This document shows positions 18,772-26,369 of a stretch of 64,000 nt of DNA, piece by piece. This DNA comes from Flavobacterium silvisoli (GTDB taxonomy: Bacteria > Bacteroidota > Bacteroidia > Flavobacteriales > Flavobacteriaceae). Made by a program: the position numbers and the translations under genes. The DNA lies in contig NZ_SJPE01000014.1 in the NCBI RefSeq assembly GCF_004329815.1, positions 340 to 64,339 of the forward strand, given 5' to 3'. Every line of letters begins with the position of its first letter. The first letter of the stretch is position 1. Below the pieces are notes generated by a model. It had not been told where the DNA came from. It saw only the letters and a program-made list of their open reading frames with translations, and ran no database searches.

Positions 18772-20055
18772 ATGTCTAAAACAGCAATATTAGAATTTGA
18801 TGGCAAAAAATACGAGTTTCCTATAATCACCGGAAGCGAAAATGAAACGGCTATTGATATCGACAAATTACGCGCTTTAACCGGCGCGATTACTATGGAT
18901 CCGGGCTATAAGAACTCAGGGTCTTGTATGAGTGACATTACGTTCCTAGATGGTGAAGAAGGTATTCTTCGTTACCGTGGTTATGCCATCGAAGATTTAG
19001 CCGAAAAGGCCGGTTTTCTTGAGGTTTCCTACTTGGTTATTTTCGGAGAATTGCCAACTAAAGCGCAATTGGAACAATTTGAGAACGATATTCGCAAATA
19101 TACTTTGGTTAACGAAGAAATGAAAAACATCATCGATGGTTTTCCGAAAACCGCTCACCCTATGGGCGTTTTGTCTTCGCTTACCAGCGCATTGACGGCT
19201 TTCAATCCTAAAGTAGTTAATGTTGAAAACGAAAAAGAAATGTACGATGCTGTGTGTAAAACCATGGGTAAATTCCTAGTGATTGCCACATGGACGTACC
19301 GAAAAATGATGGGCTATCCATTGAATTATTACGATAACACTAAAGGCTACGTAGAAAACTTTTTACACCTGATGTTTGAATTGCCAACCGGACCATATAA
19401 AACCAATCCGGTGGTAATTGATGCGTTAGATAAATTGTTCATCCTACATGCGGATCACGAGCAAAACTGTTCAACATCAACAGTGCGTATGGTAGGTTCT
19501 TCTCATGCCGGTTTGTTTGCTTCTATTTCTGCCGGAGTTTCTGCGCTATGGGGGCCATTGCACGGAGGTGCTAACCAAGCCGTATTGGAAATGTTGGAAG
19601 CCATTCAAAAAGATGGTGGCGATTCTGCAAAATATATGGCCAAAGCCAAAGATAAAGATGATCCGTTCCGTTTGATGGGATTCGGTCACCGTGTGTATAA
19701 AAACTTTGACCCAAGAGCAAGAATCATCAAAAAAGCAGCCGATGAAGTATTAAAAAACTTGGGTGTAGATGATCCTATCCTGAGAATTGCCAAAGAACTG
19801 GAAGAAGCCGCTTTAGTTGATGATTATTTCGTATCCAGAAAATTATATCCAAATGTTGATTTCTATTCCGGTATTATCTATCGCGCTTTAGGAATTCCTA
19901 CAGATATGTTTACGGTTATGTTTGCTATCGGTCGTTTACCGGGTTGGATTGCCCAATGGAAAGAAATGCGTGTCAACAAGGAACCAATTGGTAGACCGAG
20001 ACAGATTTACACCGGTCATCCTTTGAGAGATTTCAAACCAATGGATAAAAGATAA
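18772..20055 (+). CDS. gltA: Citrate synthase (type II)
   Basis: A 427-residue enzyme condensing oxaloacetate and acetyl-CoA to citrate, the entry step of the TCA cycle. The N-terminal beta domain (to about residue 50) is typical of Gram-negative type II enzymes. Active-site motifs: HADHEQNCSTSTVRMVGSS with the first His, GPLHGGANQAV, MGFGHRVYKNFDPRA with the second His, and NVDFYSGI with the catalytic Asp. The C-terminal end has RPRQIYTG. It has its own terminator. Length and motifs match the family well. Confidence 0.97.
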   Translation: MSKTAILEFDGKKYEFPIITGSENETAIDIDKLRALTGAITMDPGYKNSGSCMSDITFLDGEEGILRYRGYAIEDLAEKAGFLEVSYLVIFGELPTKAQLEQFENDIRKYTLVNEEMKNIIDGFPKTAHPMGVLSSLTSALTAFNPKVVNVENEKEMYDAVCKTMGKFLVIATWTYRKMMGYPLNYYDNTKGYVENFLHLMFELPTGPYKTNPVVIDALDKLFILHADHEQNCSTSTVRMVGSSHAGLFASISAGVSALWGPLHGGANQAVLEMLEAIQKDGGDSAKYMAKAKDKDDPFRLMGFGHRVYKNFDPRARIIKKAADEVLKNLGVDDPILRIAKELEEAALVDDYFVSRKLYPNVDFYSGIIYRALGIPTDMFTVMFAIGRLPGWIAQWKEMRVNKEPIGRPRQIYTGHPLRDFKPMDKR

Positions 20056-20077
20056 TTTCTTCCAAAATATTATAAAC

Positions 20078-20106
20078 AAAGCTTCTCCTAACCGGGAAGC
20101 TTTTTT
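20078..20106 (+). terminator. Terminator after gltA
   Basis: AAAGCTTC (20078-20085) pairs with GAAGCTTT (20096-20103), followed by T to 20106. The final T overlaps the next promoter element. Confidence 0.85.
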
Positions 20107-20113
20107 ATATTTG
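20106..20113 (+). promoter_or_regulatory. -7 promoter element for the arginase/ctlX operon
   Basis: TATATTTG fits TAnnTTTG and begins on the last T of the gltA terminator. If used, the leader to ATG 20170 is about 50 bases. Confidence 0.5.
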
Positions 20114-20169
20114 TTCACAACGAAACAGACCGGAATGTTGCCATGCAATGTTGGTCAAACCTATTTTTT

Positions 20170-21123
20170 ATGAACAAAGAGATTGTTTTTTTACTCAATA
20201 AATCTGAAATTACGGCCGGTTCACGGGGAGCTTCATTAGGCCCCGAAGCCATTATGACCGCTGCCAGGAAAAAGGGAAGTCCTGTTTTTGGAGAACATAC
20301 GGTCAAAAAAATCAAATGTGTAAATGAACTGTTAGATAAACCAACCTCTTTTGAATTTGCCAAGCGCATCGATGGATTACTACAGGTATATAATGAACTC
20401 AATGCTGAAGTTGCAATATTGTTAAAAAACAATCAGTTTCCACTGGTTTTGGCAGCAGACCACGGTTCGGCAGGAGGAACCATAGCCGGAATCAAATCGG
20501 CATTCCCCGATAAAAGATTAGGCGTAGTTTGGATTGACGCTCACGCCGATATACACACTCCTTATACGACCCCTACCGGAAATATTCATGGCATGCCCTT
20601 AGCTACTGCACTGAATATTGATAATTTGGAATGCCAAAAAAATGAGGTCAATACACCCACGAAAGAATTTTGGAATCAGCTGAAAAGCGTGGGAGGGATA
20701 GCGCCTAAAATTGCACCGGAAAATTTAGTATATATAGCGGTTCGCGATACCGAAGAACAAGAAGATGCATTACTCGAGCGTTTCAATATCAGGAATTATA
20801 AAGTGGATGAGGTTCGCCAAAAAGGGGTAGCGCAGATCATAAATGAAATCGATGAAAAGTTAAAACACTGCGATTTGTTGTATGTCTCTTTTGATGTGGA
20901 TTCAATGGATCCCGAAATGACATCATACGGAACAGGAACTCCTGTAATTAATGGATTAACACCCGAGGAAGCCAAAGAAATTTTGACATCTTTGGCCCAA
21001 AAAACTAAAACAGTTTGTCTTGAAATAGTTGAAGTCAACCCGTGTTTAGACGATAAAGTAAACAAAATGGCCGAAGTTACCCTCGAACTTTTAGAAGCGG
21101 TAACCGGAGTCTTAAAACAGTAA
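20170..21123 (+). CDS. Arginase-family ureohydrolase
   Basis: A manganese-dependent ureohydrolase. Metal ligands are clear: AADHGSAGG (His), WIDAHADIHTP (Asp/His/Asp) and SFDVDSMDP (two Asp). A substrate-loop His appears in GNIHGMPLA. The start used is ATG 20170 (MNKEIVFLLNKSE), 317 residues; an in-frame ATG at 20143 adds nine unconserved residues. Arginase splits arginine into ornithine and urea; formimidoylglutamase and agmatinase are sister families, but the overall length and LGPEAIM opening favour arginase. It lies two bases before a CtlX-type hydrolase, suggesting joint arginine/citrulline breakdown. Confidence 0.88.
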   Translation: MNKEIVFLLNKSEITAGSRGASLGPEAIMTAARKKGSPVFGEHTVKKIKCVNELLDKPTSFEFAKRIDGLLQVYNELNAEVAILLKNNQFPLVLAADHGSAGGTIAGIKSAFPDKRLGVVWIDAHADIHTPYTTPTGNIHGMPLATALNIDNLECQKNEVNTPTKEFWNQLKSVGGIAPKIAPENLVYIAVRDTEEQEDALLERFNIRNYKVDEVRQKGVAQIINEIDEKLKHCDLLYVSFDVDSMDPEMTSYGTGTPVINGLTPEEAKEILTSLAQKTKTVCLEIVEVNPCLDDKVNKMAEVTLELLEAVTGVLKQ

Positions 21124-21125
21124 CT

Positions 21126-22061
21126 ATGAAACAAACTACGAACTCCGTATTAATGATTCGCCCGGTGGCGTTTCGCATGAATGAACAAACGGCTGTAAAC
21201 AATTACTATCAGAAAGTGCTTGACGGGCTCTTGCCGGAAACGGTTAATGCCAAAGCACAGGCCGAGTTTGATGCTTTGGTTAACAAATTGCGAAAAGTTG
21301 GAGTCAACGTAGTGGTGGTAGAAGATACTCCAGAGCCCAATACACCGGACAGTATTTTTCCGAACAACTGGATATCCTTTCACGAAAACGGCGATGTAGT
21401 GCTGTACCCCATGTTTGCCGAAAACCGTCGTGCCGAAAGAAGAGAAGATGTTTTGGATATTATCGAAGATCAAGGTTTTATCATTAATGAAATCATGGAT
21501 TATACTTTGGCAGAAGAAGATAATGTTTTTCTGGAAGGAACCGGTAGCTTGCTCCTCGATCGCGAAAACGGTAAGGTCTATTGTGCATTGTCACCTAGGG
21601 CCGACGAAGAATTAGTGATAGAGTTTTGTGAAGATTTCGAGTTCACACCTGTCATTTTTGAAGCCTTTCAGACTGTAAATGGAGAGCGAAAACTAATCTA
21701 TCACACCAATGTCATGATGTGTTTGGGCGATACGTTTGCCGTAATCTGTGCTGATTGTATTGATGACAAAAAAGAACGTAAGATGGTGTTAGACAGTCTT
21801 CGCGGCGATGACAAAGAGGTGATTTTGATAACCGAGGATCAAGTCAATAATTTTGCCGGCAATATGTTGGAAGTAAAAGGTAAAAATGACGAACGCTTTT
21901 TGGTCATGAGTGAAGCAGCATATAAAAGCCTGACCAAAAAACAAATTGCTCAATTAGAAGCTCATGTCGAAATCATTCATTCCAATTTAGATACGATTGA
22001 AGCATGCGGGGGAGGAAGTGCCCGTTGCATGATGGCGGAGATTTTTTTACCAAAAGAATAA
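21126..22061 (+). CDS. ctlX: CtlX-type citrulline utilization hydrolase (amidinotransferase/deiminase superfamily)
   Basis: A 311-residue penta-beta/alpha-propeller enzyme of the guanidine-modifying superfamily. The opening MIRPVAFRMNEQT, the substrate-binding TPDSIFPNNW, the acidic FLEGTGSLLLDR, the His in YHTNVMMCLGDTF and the catalytic Cys in GGGSARCMMAE are all present. Relatives include dimethylargininase and arginine deiminase; this subfamily is named CtlX and linked to citrulline use. It starts two bases after the arginase stop, so the two are co-transcribed. The exact substrate (citrulline versus arginine or methylarginine) is not settled by sequence. Confidence 0.82.
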   Translation: MKQTTNSVLMIRPVAFRMNEQTAVNNYYQKVLDGLLPETVNAKAQAEFDALVNKLRKVGVNVVVVEDTPEPNTPDSIFPNNWISFHENGDVVLYPMFAENRRAERREDVLDIIEDQGFIINEIMDYTLAEEDNVFLEGTGSLLLDRENGKVYCALSPRADEELVIEFCEDFEFTPVIFEAFQTVNGERKLIYHTNVMMCLGDTFAVICADCIDDKKERKMVLDSLRGDDKEVILITEDQVNNFAGNMLEVKGKNDERFLVMSEAAYKSLTKKQIAQLEAHVEIIHSNLDTIEACGGGSARCMMAEIFLPKE

Positions 22062-22084
22062 ATACGAAACCATTTAAAAATAGA

Positions 22085-22120
22085 AAATCCCAAAATCTGA
22101 ATTGATATTGGGATTTTTTT
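22085..22120. terminator. Bidirectional terminator between ctlX and marC
   Basis: AAATCCCAA (22085-22093) pairs with TTGGGATTT (22108-22116), with T to 22120 on the plus strand and an A-rich left side for the minus strand. Confidence 0.85.
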
Positions 22121-22133
22121 ATTGACGATTAAT

Positions 22134-22757
22134 TTATATTCCTCTGATGATTGCCAAAACCGAGCTGATGATATACTGAATTCCGATAGAAATGGTTAAG
22201 AACCCAACAATGCGTGAAATGGCAACAATACCGGATGCTCCCAAGAATTTGGCCAAATAATGAGCACTGTGCAAAATAATGTAAATAAGAATGCTTACCA
22301 CAACAATTGCCAGACAGGAATAAATAATTTCATTGGTAGTATTGTGTTCCTGATAAAAAGCAATCAGTAAAGAAATAGAACCCGGACCGGCCAACATGGG
22401 CATTGCTAACGGCGTTAAGGCAATCGCATTTCGACCCTGAATGTCCTCTGCTACTTTTTTGTTGATTCCCCTGTTTTTGCTGAACTTACCATTCAAAAGC
22501 GAAAAACCAGAACTGGCGATAATGATACCGCCTGCAATTCGGAGTGCTGTTATGGTAATTCCGAAAAATTCTAAGACATATTTCCCTACGAAAAAGGAGA
22601 TGATTAAAATGATGAAAACATTAATAGATGTCCAAAGTGATACTTTTGATCGTTCTTTTTTGGAATAGTCTTGTGTTAACCCAACAAAAATGGGAACTGT
22701 ACCAATAGGATTCAATACTGAAAATAGTGCGGCAAATAAAAAAATAAATAACTCCAT
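22134..22757 (-). CDS. MarC-family integral membrane protein
   Basis: A 207-residue polytopic membrane protein with about six hydrophobic helices. Opening LFSVLNPIGTVPIFVGLT and the mid-protein NAIALTPLAMPMLAGPGSI are the signature stretches of the MarC/UPF0056 family. The family was once linked to multiple antibiotic resistance in E. coli but that role was withdrawn; one archaeal-type branch was proposed to carry neutral amino acids. The function here is therefore open. It converges with ctlX. Confidence 0.9.
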   Translation of the reverse strand: MELFIFLFAALFSVLNPIGTVPIFVGLTQDYSKKERSKVSLWTSINVFIILIISFFVGKYVLEFFGITITALRIAGGIIIASSGFSLLNGKFSKNRGINKKVAEDIQGRNAIALTPLAMPMLAGPGSISLLIAFYQEHNTTNEIIYSCLAIVVVSILIYIILHSAHYLAKFLGASGIVAISRIVGFLTISIGIQYIISSVLAIIRGI

Positions 22758-22843
22758 AGTTTTTTTGGTAAAGATAAATCGGCACTTCTTGTTTAACTAT
22801 TAAATAGACGTTAAATAAACCAACCGATTTATAAAGTTACCAT

Positions 22844-22851
22844 TATCTTTG
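22844..22851 (+). promoter_or_regulatory. -7 promoter element for the CoA-binding protein gene
   Basis: TATCTTTG fits TAnnTTTG. It ends 10 bases before ATG 22862 and 19 before ATG 22871, favouring the later start or a very short leader. Confidence 0.5.
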
Positions 22852-22870
22852 ATACATAGAAATGAAAATC

Positions 22871-23236
22871 ATGAAAAATAAGAAAACACTCGTCTTGGGA
22901 GCTACAACAAAGCCCGAACGCTACGCTAATATAGCCATCAACAAATTGGTTGAAAAAGGACATACAGTACTGGCCATAGGACAAAACACGGGCGAAGTAG
23001 CCGGAGTTACCATTCACACCAAATCCATTCCGCTTAAAAATATTGATACGGTAACGTTGTATCTAAATCCGACACGTCAGCGCGAGTATTACAACTACAT
23101 TATTGAAACCAAGCCGAAACGCGTTATATTCAATCCCGGTACAGAGAATCCGGAATTTTACCAGTTGTTGAAAGCCAATGGGATACAAGTAGAAGTCGCT
23201 TGTACACTGGTTTTATTGGCTACAAATCAATACTAA
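22871..23236 (+). CDS. CoA-binding domain protein (YccU-like)
   Basis: A ~121-residue Rossmann-fold protein: TLVLGATTKPERYANIAINKL at the start, a GHTVLAIGQN strand-helix, TVTLYLNPTRQREYY and RVIFNPGTENPEF. This matches the single-domain CoA-binding family (CoA_binding_2). Its biological role is unknown. The start chosen is ATG 22871; ATG 22862 would add three residues. The last four bases overlap the tail of the convergent symporter gene. Confidence 0.85.
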   Translation: MKNKKTLVLGATTKPERYANIAINKLVEKGHTVLAIGQNTGEVAGVTIHTKSIPLKNIDTVTLYLNPTRQREYYNYIIETKPKRVIFNPGTENPEFYQLLKANGIQVEVACTLVLLATNQY

Positions 23237-24729
23237 TACCGGGTGTTCCCGGTGGCAGGTTTGCTGATCAGCCATAAACCGATAAACGTGATTAATCCGT
23301 TTACAATGATTAGTTCGTTGTCAAAAACATAATCGCCGAAAAGTTCTGCGGAATATTTGCTTATAAAGAAGCAAATTGTTGGCGAAATCACGCAAATCAG
23401 AGGCACCAAGTTGTCTTTCACTGTTTTGGATTTCATGAACAAACCAAAAGTGTACAATCCTAAAAGCGGTCCGTAAGTATAGGAAGCGATTTTGAAAATC
23501 ATCTTTACCACCGAAGCATCGTTTACCGCATTGAATATCACAATCACCAAAAACATCAAAAACGAAAACCCAATGTGTACCATGTGGCGGGTTTTCACGA
23601 TGTTGGGTTTATTTTGATTTTCGGTCTTATCCATGCCTAAAAAATCCACGCAAAATGAAGTCGTTAAAGCCGTCAACGCTGAGTCGGTGGTAGCAAAAGT
23701 CGCTGCAGTCAATCCCAATAAAAATACCACTGCCGGGACAATTCCCAACGATTTCAGTGCAATTTCGGGAAACAGAAAATCGGTGCGGGCCACCCCATCG
23801 ACCATAGGAACCTGAATGCCGTTTTTCTCGGCAAACATGTACAGTAAAGAGCCGACACTCAGGAAAAAGATGTTGATGATGACAAAGATTCCGGTGAAGG
23901 TAAACATGTTTTTTTGCGCTTCGCCTATGTTGGCACAACTCAGATTTTTTTGCATCAAATCCTGATCAAGACCTACCATGGCAATGGTTACAAAGATGCC
24001 GCCCAGAATTTGTTTCCAAAAATAATTGCCTTTTAAATAATCTTCAAAAAAGAAAACCTTAGAATAGTTGCTTTGTTTCACCGCTTCAAAAGCCTGAAAA
24101 GCGCCAAAATCTAAACTGTTGCAAATGAAAATGATGGTCAGAAATACCGAAGCAACCAAAAAGAAAGTTTGTAGAGTATCGGTGATAATGATGGTTTTCA
24201 AACCGCCGCGGTAGGTATAGGCAAAGATTAAGCCGAGGGAAATTAAAACGGTTAATGCAAAAGGAACCTGAAAAGCGTCAAATACATATCGTTGCAAAAC
24301 AATCACCACCAAATACAATCGAAAGGCAGAGCCAATGGTTCGGCTGATGAGAAAGATTGAGGCGGCTGTTTTATAACTGATGACGCCCAAACGCTGTTCG
24401 ATGTAACTGTAAATCGAAGTCAGATTCATGCGGTAGTATAGCGGTAACAATACTTTGGCTATAATTAAAAATCCGATGGCATTTCCCAGAACAAACTGGA
24501 AATATTTGAACTGTAAATCGGGATTGCCCACCTCGCCCGGTACCGAGATAAAGGTGACGCCAGACAGCGCCGTTCCTATCATTCCGAAGGCTACCAGATA
24601 CCACTTTGAGTTTTTATTGGCTTTGAAAAAAGTGTCATTGTCGGAGCTTTTTTTGCTGACCATATTGGAAATAAGCAACAGTAATCCAAAATAAACAACG
24701 ATGATGATAAGAATGGTGGTTGGTGACAT
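23233..24729 (-). CDS. Sodium:solute symporter (SSS family)
   Basis: A 498-residue protein with about 13 hydrophobic segments. Family marks include GMIGTALSGVTFISVPGEV in helix 2, YTYRGGLKTIIITDTLQ and GLTAATFATTDSALTALTTS. The start used is ATG at 24729; a TTG two codons upstream is also in frame. SSS carriers import sugars, sialic acids, amino acids or similar solutes with sodium; the substrate cannot be assigned. The downstream neighbour is convergent, so it is probably transcribed alone. Confidence 0.9.
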   Translation of the reverse strand: MSPTTILIIIVVYFGLLLLISNMVSKKSSDNDTFFKANKNSKWYLVAFGMIGTALSGVTFISVPGEVGNPDLQFKYFQFVLGNAIGFLIIAKVLLPLYYRMNLTSIYSYIEQRLGVISYKTAASIFLISRTIGSAFRLYLVVIVLQRYVFDAFQVPFALTVLISLGLIFAYTYRGGLKTIIITDTLQTFFLVASVFLTIIFICNSLDFGAFQAFEAVKQSNYSKVFFFEDYLKGNYFWKQILGGIFVTIAMVGLDQDLMQKNLSCANIGEAQKNMFTFTGIFVIINIFFLSVGSLLYMFAEKNGIQVPMVDGVARTDFLFPEIALKSLGIVPAVVFLLGLTAATFATTDSALTALTTSFCVDFLGMDKTENQNKPNIVKTRHMVHIGFSFLMFLVIVIFNAVNDASVVKMIFKIASYTYGPLLGLYTFGLFMKSKTVKDNLVPLICVISPTICFFISKYSAELFGDYVFDNELIIVNGLITFIGLWLISKPATGNTRY

Positions 24730-24859
24730 AGACAATGTTTTTATCGGAAGCCAAAATACAAAAATTAACGAGTTAATCGGAAGAATTGATGATTTGAAAA
24801 TGATTTTATCCGGAGCCTAACATTTTCAAATTTTCAAATCGATTCTTTTTCAAATTGCC

Positions 24860-24867
24860 TATTTTTG
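24860..24867 (+). promoter_or_regulatory. -7 promoter element immediately before recR
   Basis: TATTTTTG fits TAnnTTTG and ends only four bases before the recR ATG, which would place the transcript start at or next to the start codon. No strong -33 element is seen. Confidence 0.5.
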
Positions 24868-24871
24868 TCGC

Positions 24872-25492
24872 ATGGAATTTTCATCAAAATTGCTTGAAAA
24901 AGCAGTAAACGAAATGGCTCAGTTGCCCGGAATCGGAAAGCGAACCGCTCTTCGATTGGTGTTGCATTTGTTGAAACAACCCAAAGACCAGACTCGGTTT
25001 TTGACGCAGGCGCTTATGGCTATGCGTGAAGAGATTAAGCTTTGCAAAAGTTGTCATAACATATCGGATGCTGAGGTTTGTGACATCTGTCAAAATCCTA
25101 AGAGAAATCACCATATTATTTGCATAGTTGAAGATGTACGCGATGTAATGGCTATTGAAAATACCAACCAATTCAAAGGAGTTTACCATGTTTTGGGCGG
25201 TAAGATTTCACCCATTGACGGAGTTGGACCGAGTCAGTTAACAATAAATTCGCTGGTTGACAAAGTAAAACAGGGAGACGTGGAAGAATTGATTTTTGCA
25301 CTCAGCCCAACAATGGAAGGTGATACCACCAATTTTTACATTTTCAAACAAATCAAAGATTACCCAATTAAAACATCAACCATTGCCCGCGGTATTGCAG
25401 TGGGAGATGAGTTGGAATATGCTGACGAAGTTACTCTTGGGCGAAGTATTCTGAACCGTGTCCCGTTTGAGAATTCGTTAAAAAACACATAA
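24872..25492 (+). CDS. recR: Recombination mediator RecR
   Basis: A 206-residue protein with all RecR parts: helix-hairpin-helix ([19 protein letters not shown], residues ~16-35), a C4 zinc finger ([16 protein letters not shown], ~57-72), a TOPRIM domain ([15 protein letters not shown]) and the Walker-B-like C-terminal segment ([17 protein letters not shown]). RecR works with RecO (and RecF) to load RecA at single-strand gaps. The start at 24872 is needed to keep the HhH helix. It is the last housekeeping gene before the polysaccharide locus. Confidence 0.96.
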   Translation: MEFSSKLLEKAVNEMAQLPGIGKRTALRLVLHLLKQPKDQTRFLTQALMAMREEIKLCKSCHNISDAEVCDICQNPKRNHHIICIVEDVRDVMAIENTNQFKGVYHVLGGKISPIDGVGPSQLTINSLVDKVKQGDVEELIFALSPTMEGDTTNFYIFKQIKDYPIKTSTIARGIAVGDELEYADEVTLGRSILNRVPFENSLKNT

Positions 25493-25514
25493 CAAAATAA
25501 TCATTCGTTACATT

Positions 25515-25544
25515 TTTGTAATTACAATTGAAAAACTATCTTTG
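25515..25544 (+). promoter_or_regulatory. Promoter of the polysaccharide locus
   Basis: TTTG at 25515-25518, an 18-base spacer and TATCTTTG at 25537-25544: a full match to the Bacteroidota consensus, 24 bases before the wza-like ATG. It is the best candidate to drive the long operon starting there. Confidence 0.75.
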
Positions 25545-25568
25545 TTTGCTAATTTTTTTTAAAAAATA

Positions 25569-26357
25569 ATGAACAAACCCAAATTATTTTTATTTGTTTT
25601 TCTGAGTATTTTAATGGTTTCCTGTGTGCCTACTAAGGATTTGATTTATTTACAAAACAATAAAGATGCTTCAACTGTTTCGGTGACTCCCTCTAATAAT
25701 AAGCCTTATCGTCTGCAAACCAATGATATTTTGAGTATTACGATAAAAGCTATCGACCCTAAATTAGTAGAGATTTTCAATTCAACCAATAGCATGAATG
25801 CCAGCAGTGTTACCGAACAAAGCAGCTATTTCAGCGGATATACAGTTGATGATCACGGCAATATCAGGCTTCCTATAATCGGAGAATTGAATGTTCTGGG
25901 TTTTACGGTAGAGGAGGTTCGAACAAAATTAGAGTCGGTATTAGCAGAAAAGTATTTCAAACCGGAAGCGGGTATATTTGTGATTGTAAAACTGGCGGGT
26001 TTCCGTTACACCATCAACGGAGAAGTGTCGGGTACAGGTACCAAAGTGCTTTACCAAGATAGAGTAAACATCATGGAGGCTATAGCGAATGCCGGCGATA
26101 TTACTGTTACCGGTGATCGTAAAGATGTTAAAGTCATTAGAAGATATCCGCAAGGAAGCGAAACATTCAGTATTGATTTAACCAGTAGCGATGCAGTTAA
26201 TTCGCCTTGTTTTTATTTGCAGCCCAACGATTACATATATGTCAAGCCATTAAAACAGAAAACCTGGGGTACCGGTAAAACCGGTATAGAGTCGTTGTCA
26301 ACCATCATTACGATTTTGTCTTTGGCAACCACCACCTTTTTATTACTTAAAAATTAA
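25569..26357 (+). CDS. Polysaccharide export outer-membrane lipoprotein (Wza family)
   Basis: A 262-residue lipoprotein: signal peptide with lipobox MVSC (Cys 19), a poly_export domain (~50-145; YRLQTNDILSITIKAIDP, GYTVDDHGNIRLPIIGEL), and a SLBB segment (~150-230; FTINGEV-like YTINGEVSGTGTK). A C-terminal hydrophobic helix (TIITILSLATTTFLLL) matches the membrane-crossing helix of Wza. It forms the outer-membrane channel for capsule or exopolysaccharide and pairs with the Wzc protein encoded 12 bases downstream. It is the first gene of the locus. Confidence 0.93.
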   Translation: MNKPKLFLFVFLSILMVSCVPTKDLIYLQNNKDASTVSVTPSNNKPYRLQTNDILSITIKAIDPKLVEIFNSTNSMNASSVTEQSSYFSGYTVDDHGNIRLPIIGELNVLGFTVEEVRTKLESVLAEKYFKPEAGIFVIVKLAGFRYTINGEVSGTGTKVLYQDRVNIMEAIANAGDITVTGDRKDVKVIRRYPQGSETFSIDLTSSDAVNSPCFYLQPNDYIYVKPLKQKTWGTGKTGIESLSTIITILSLATTTFLLLKN

Positions 26358-26369
26358 CACTCATTTGTC

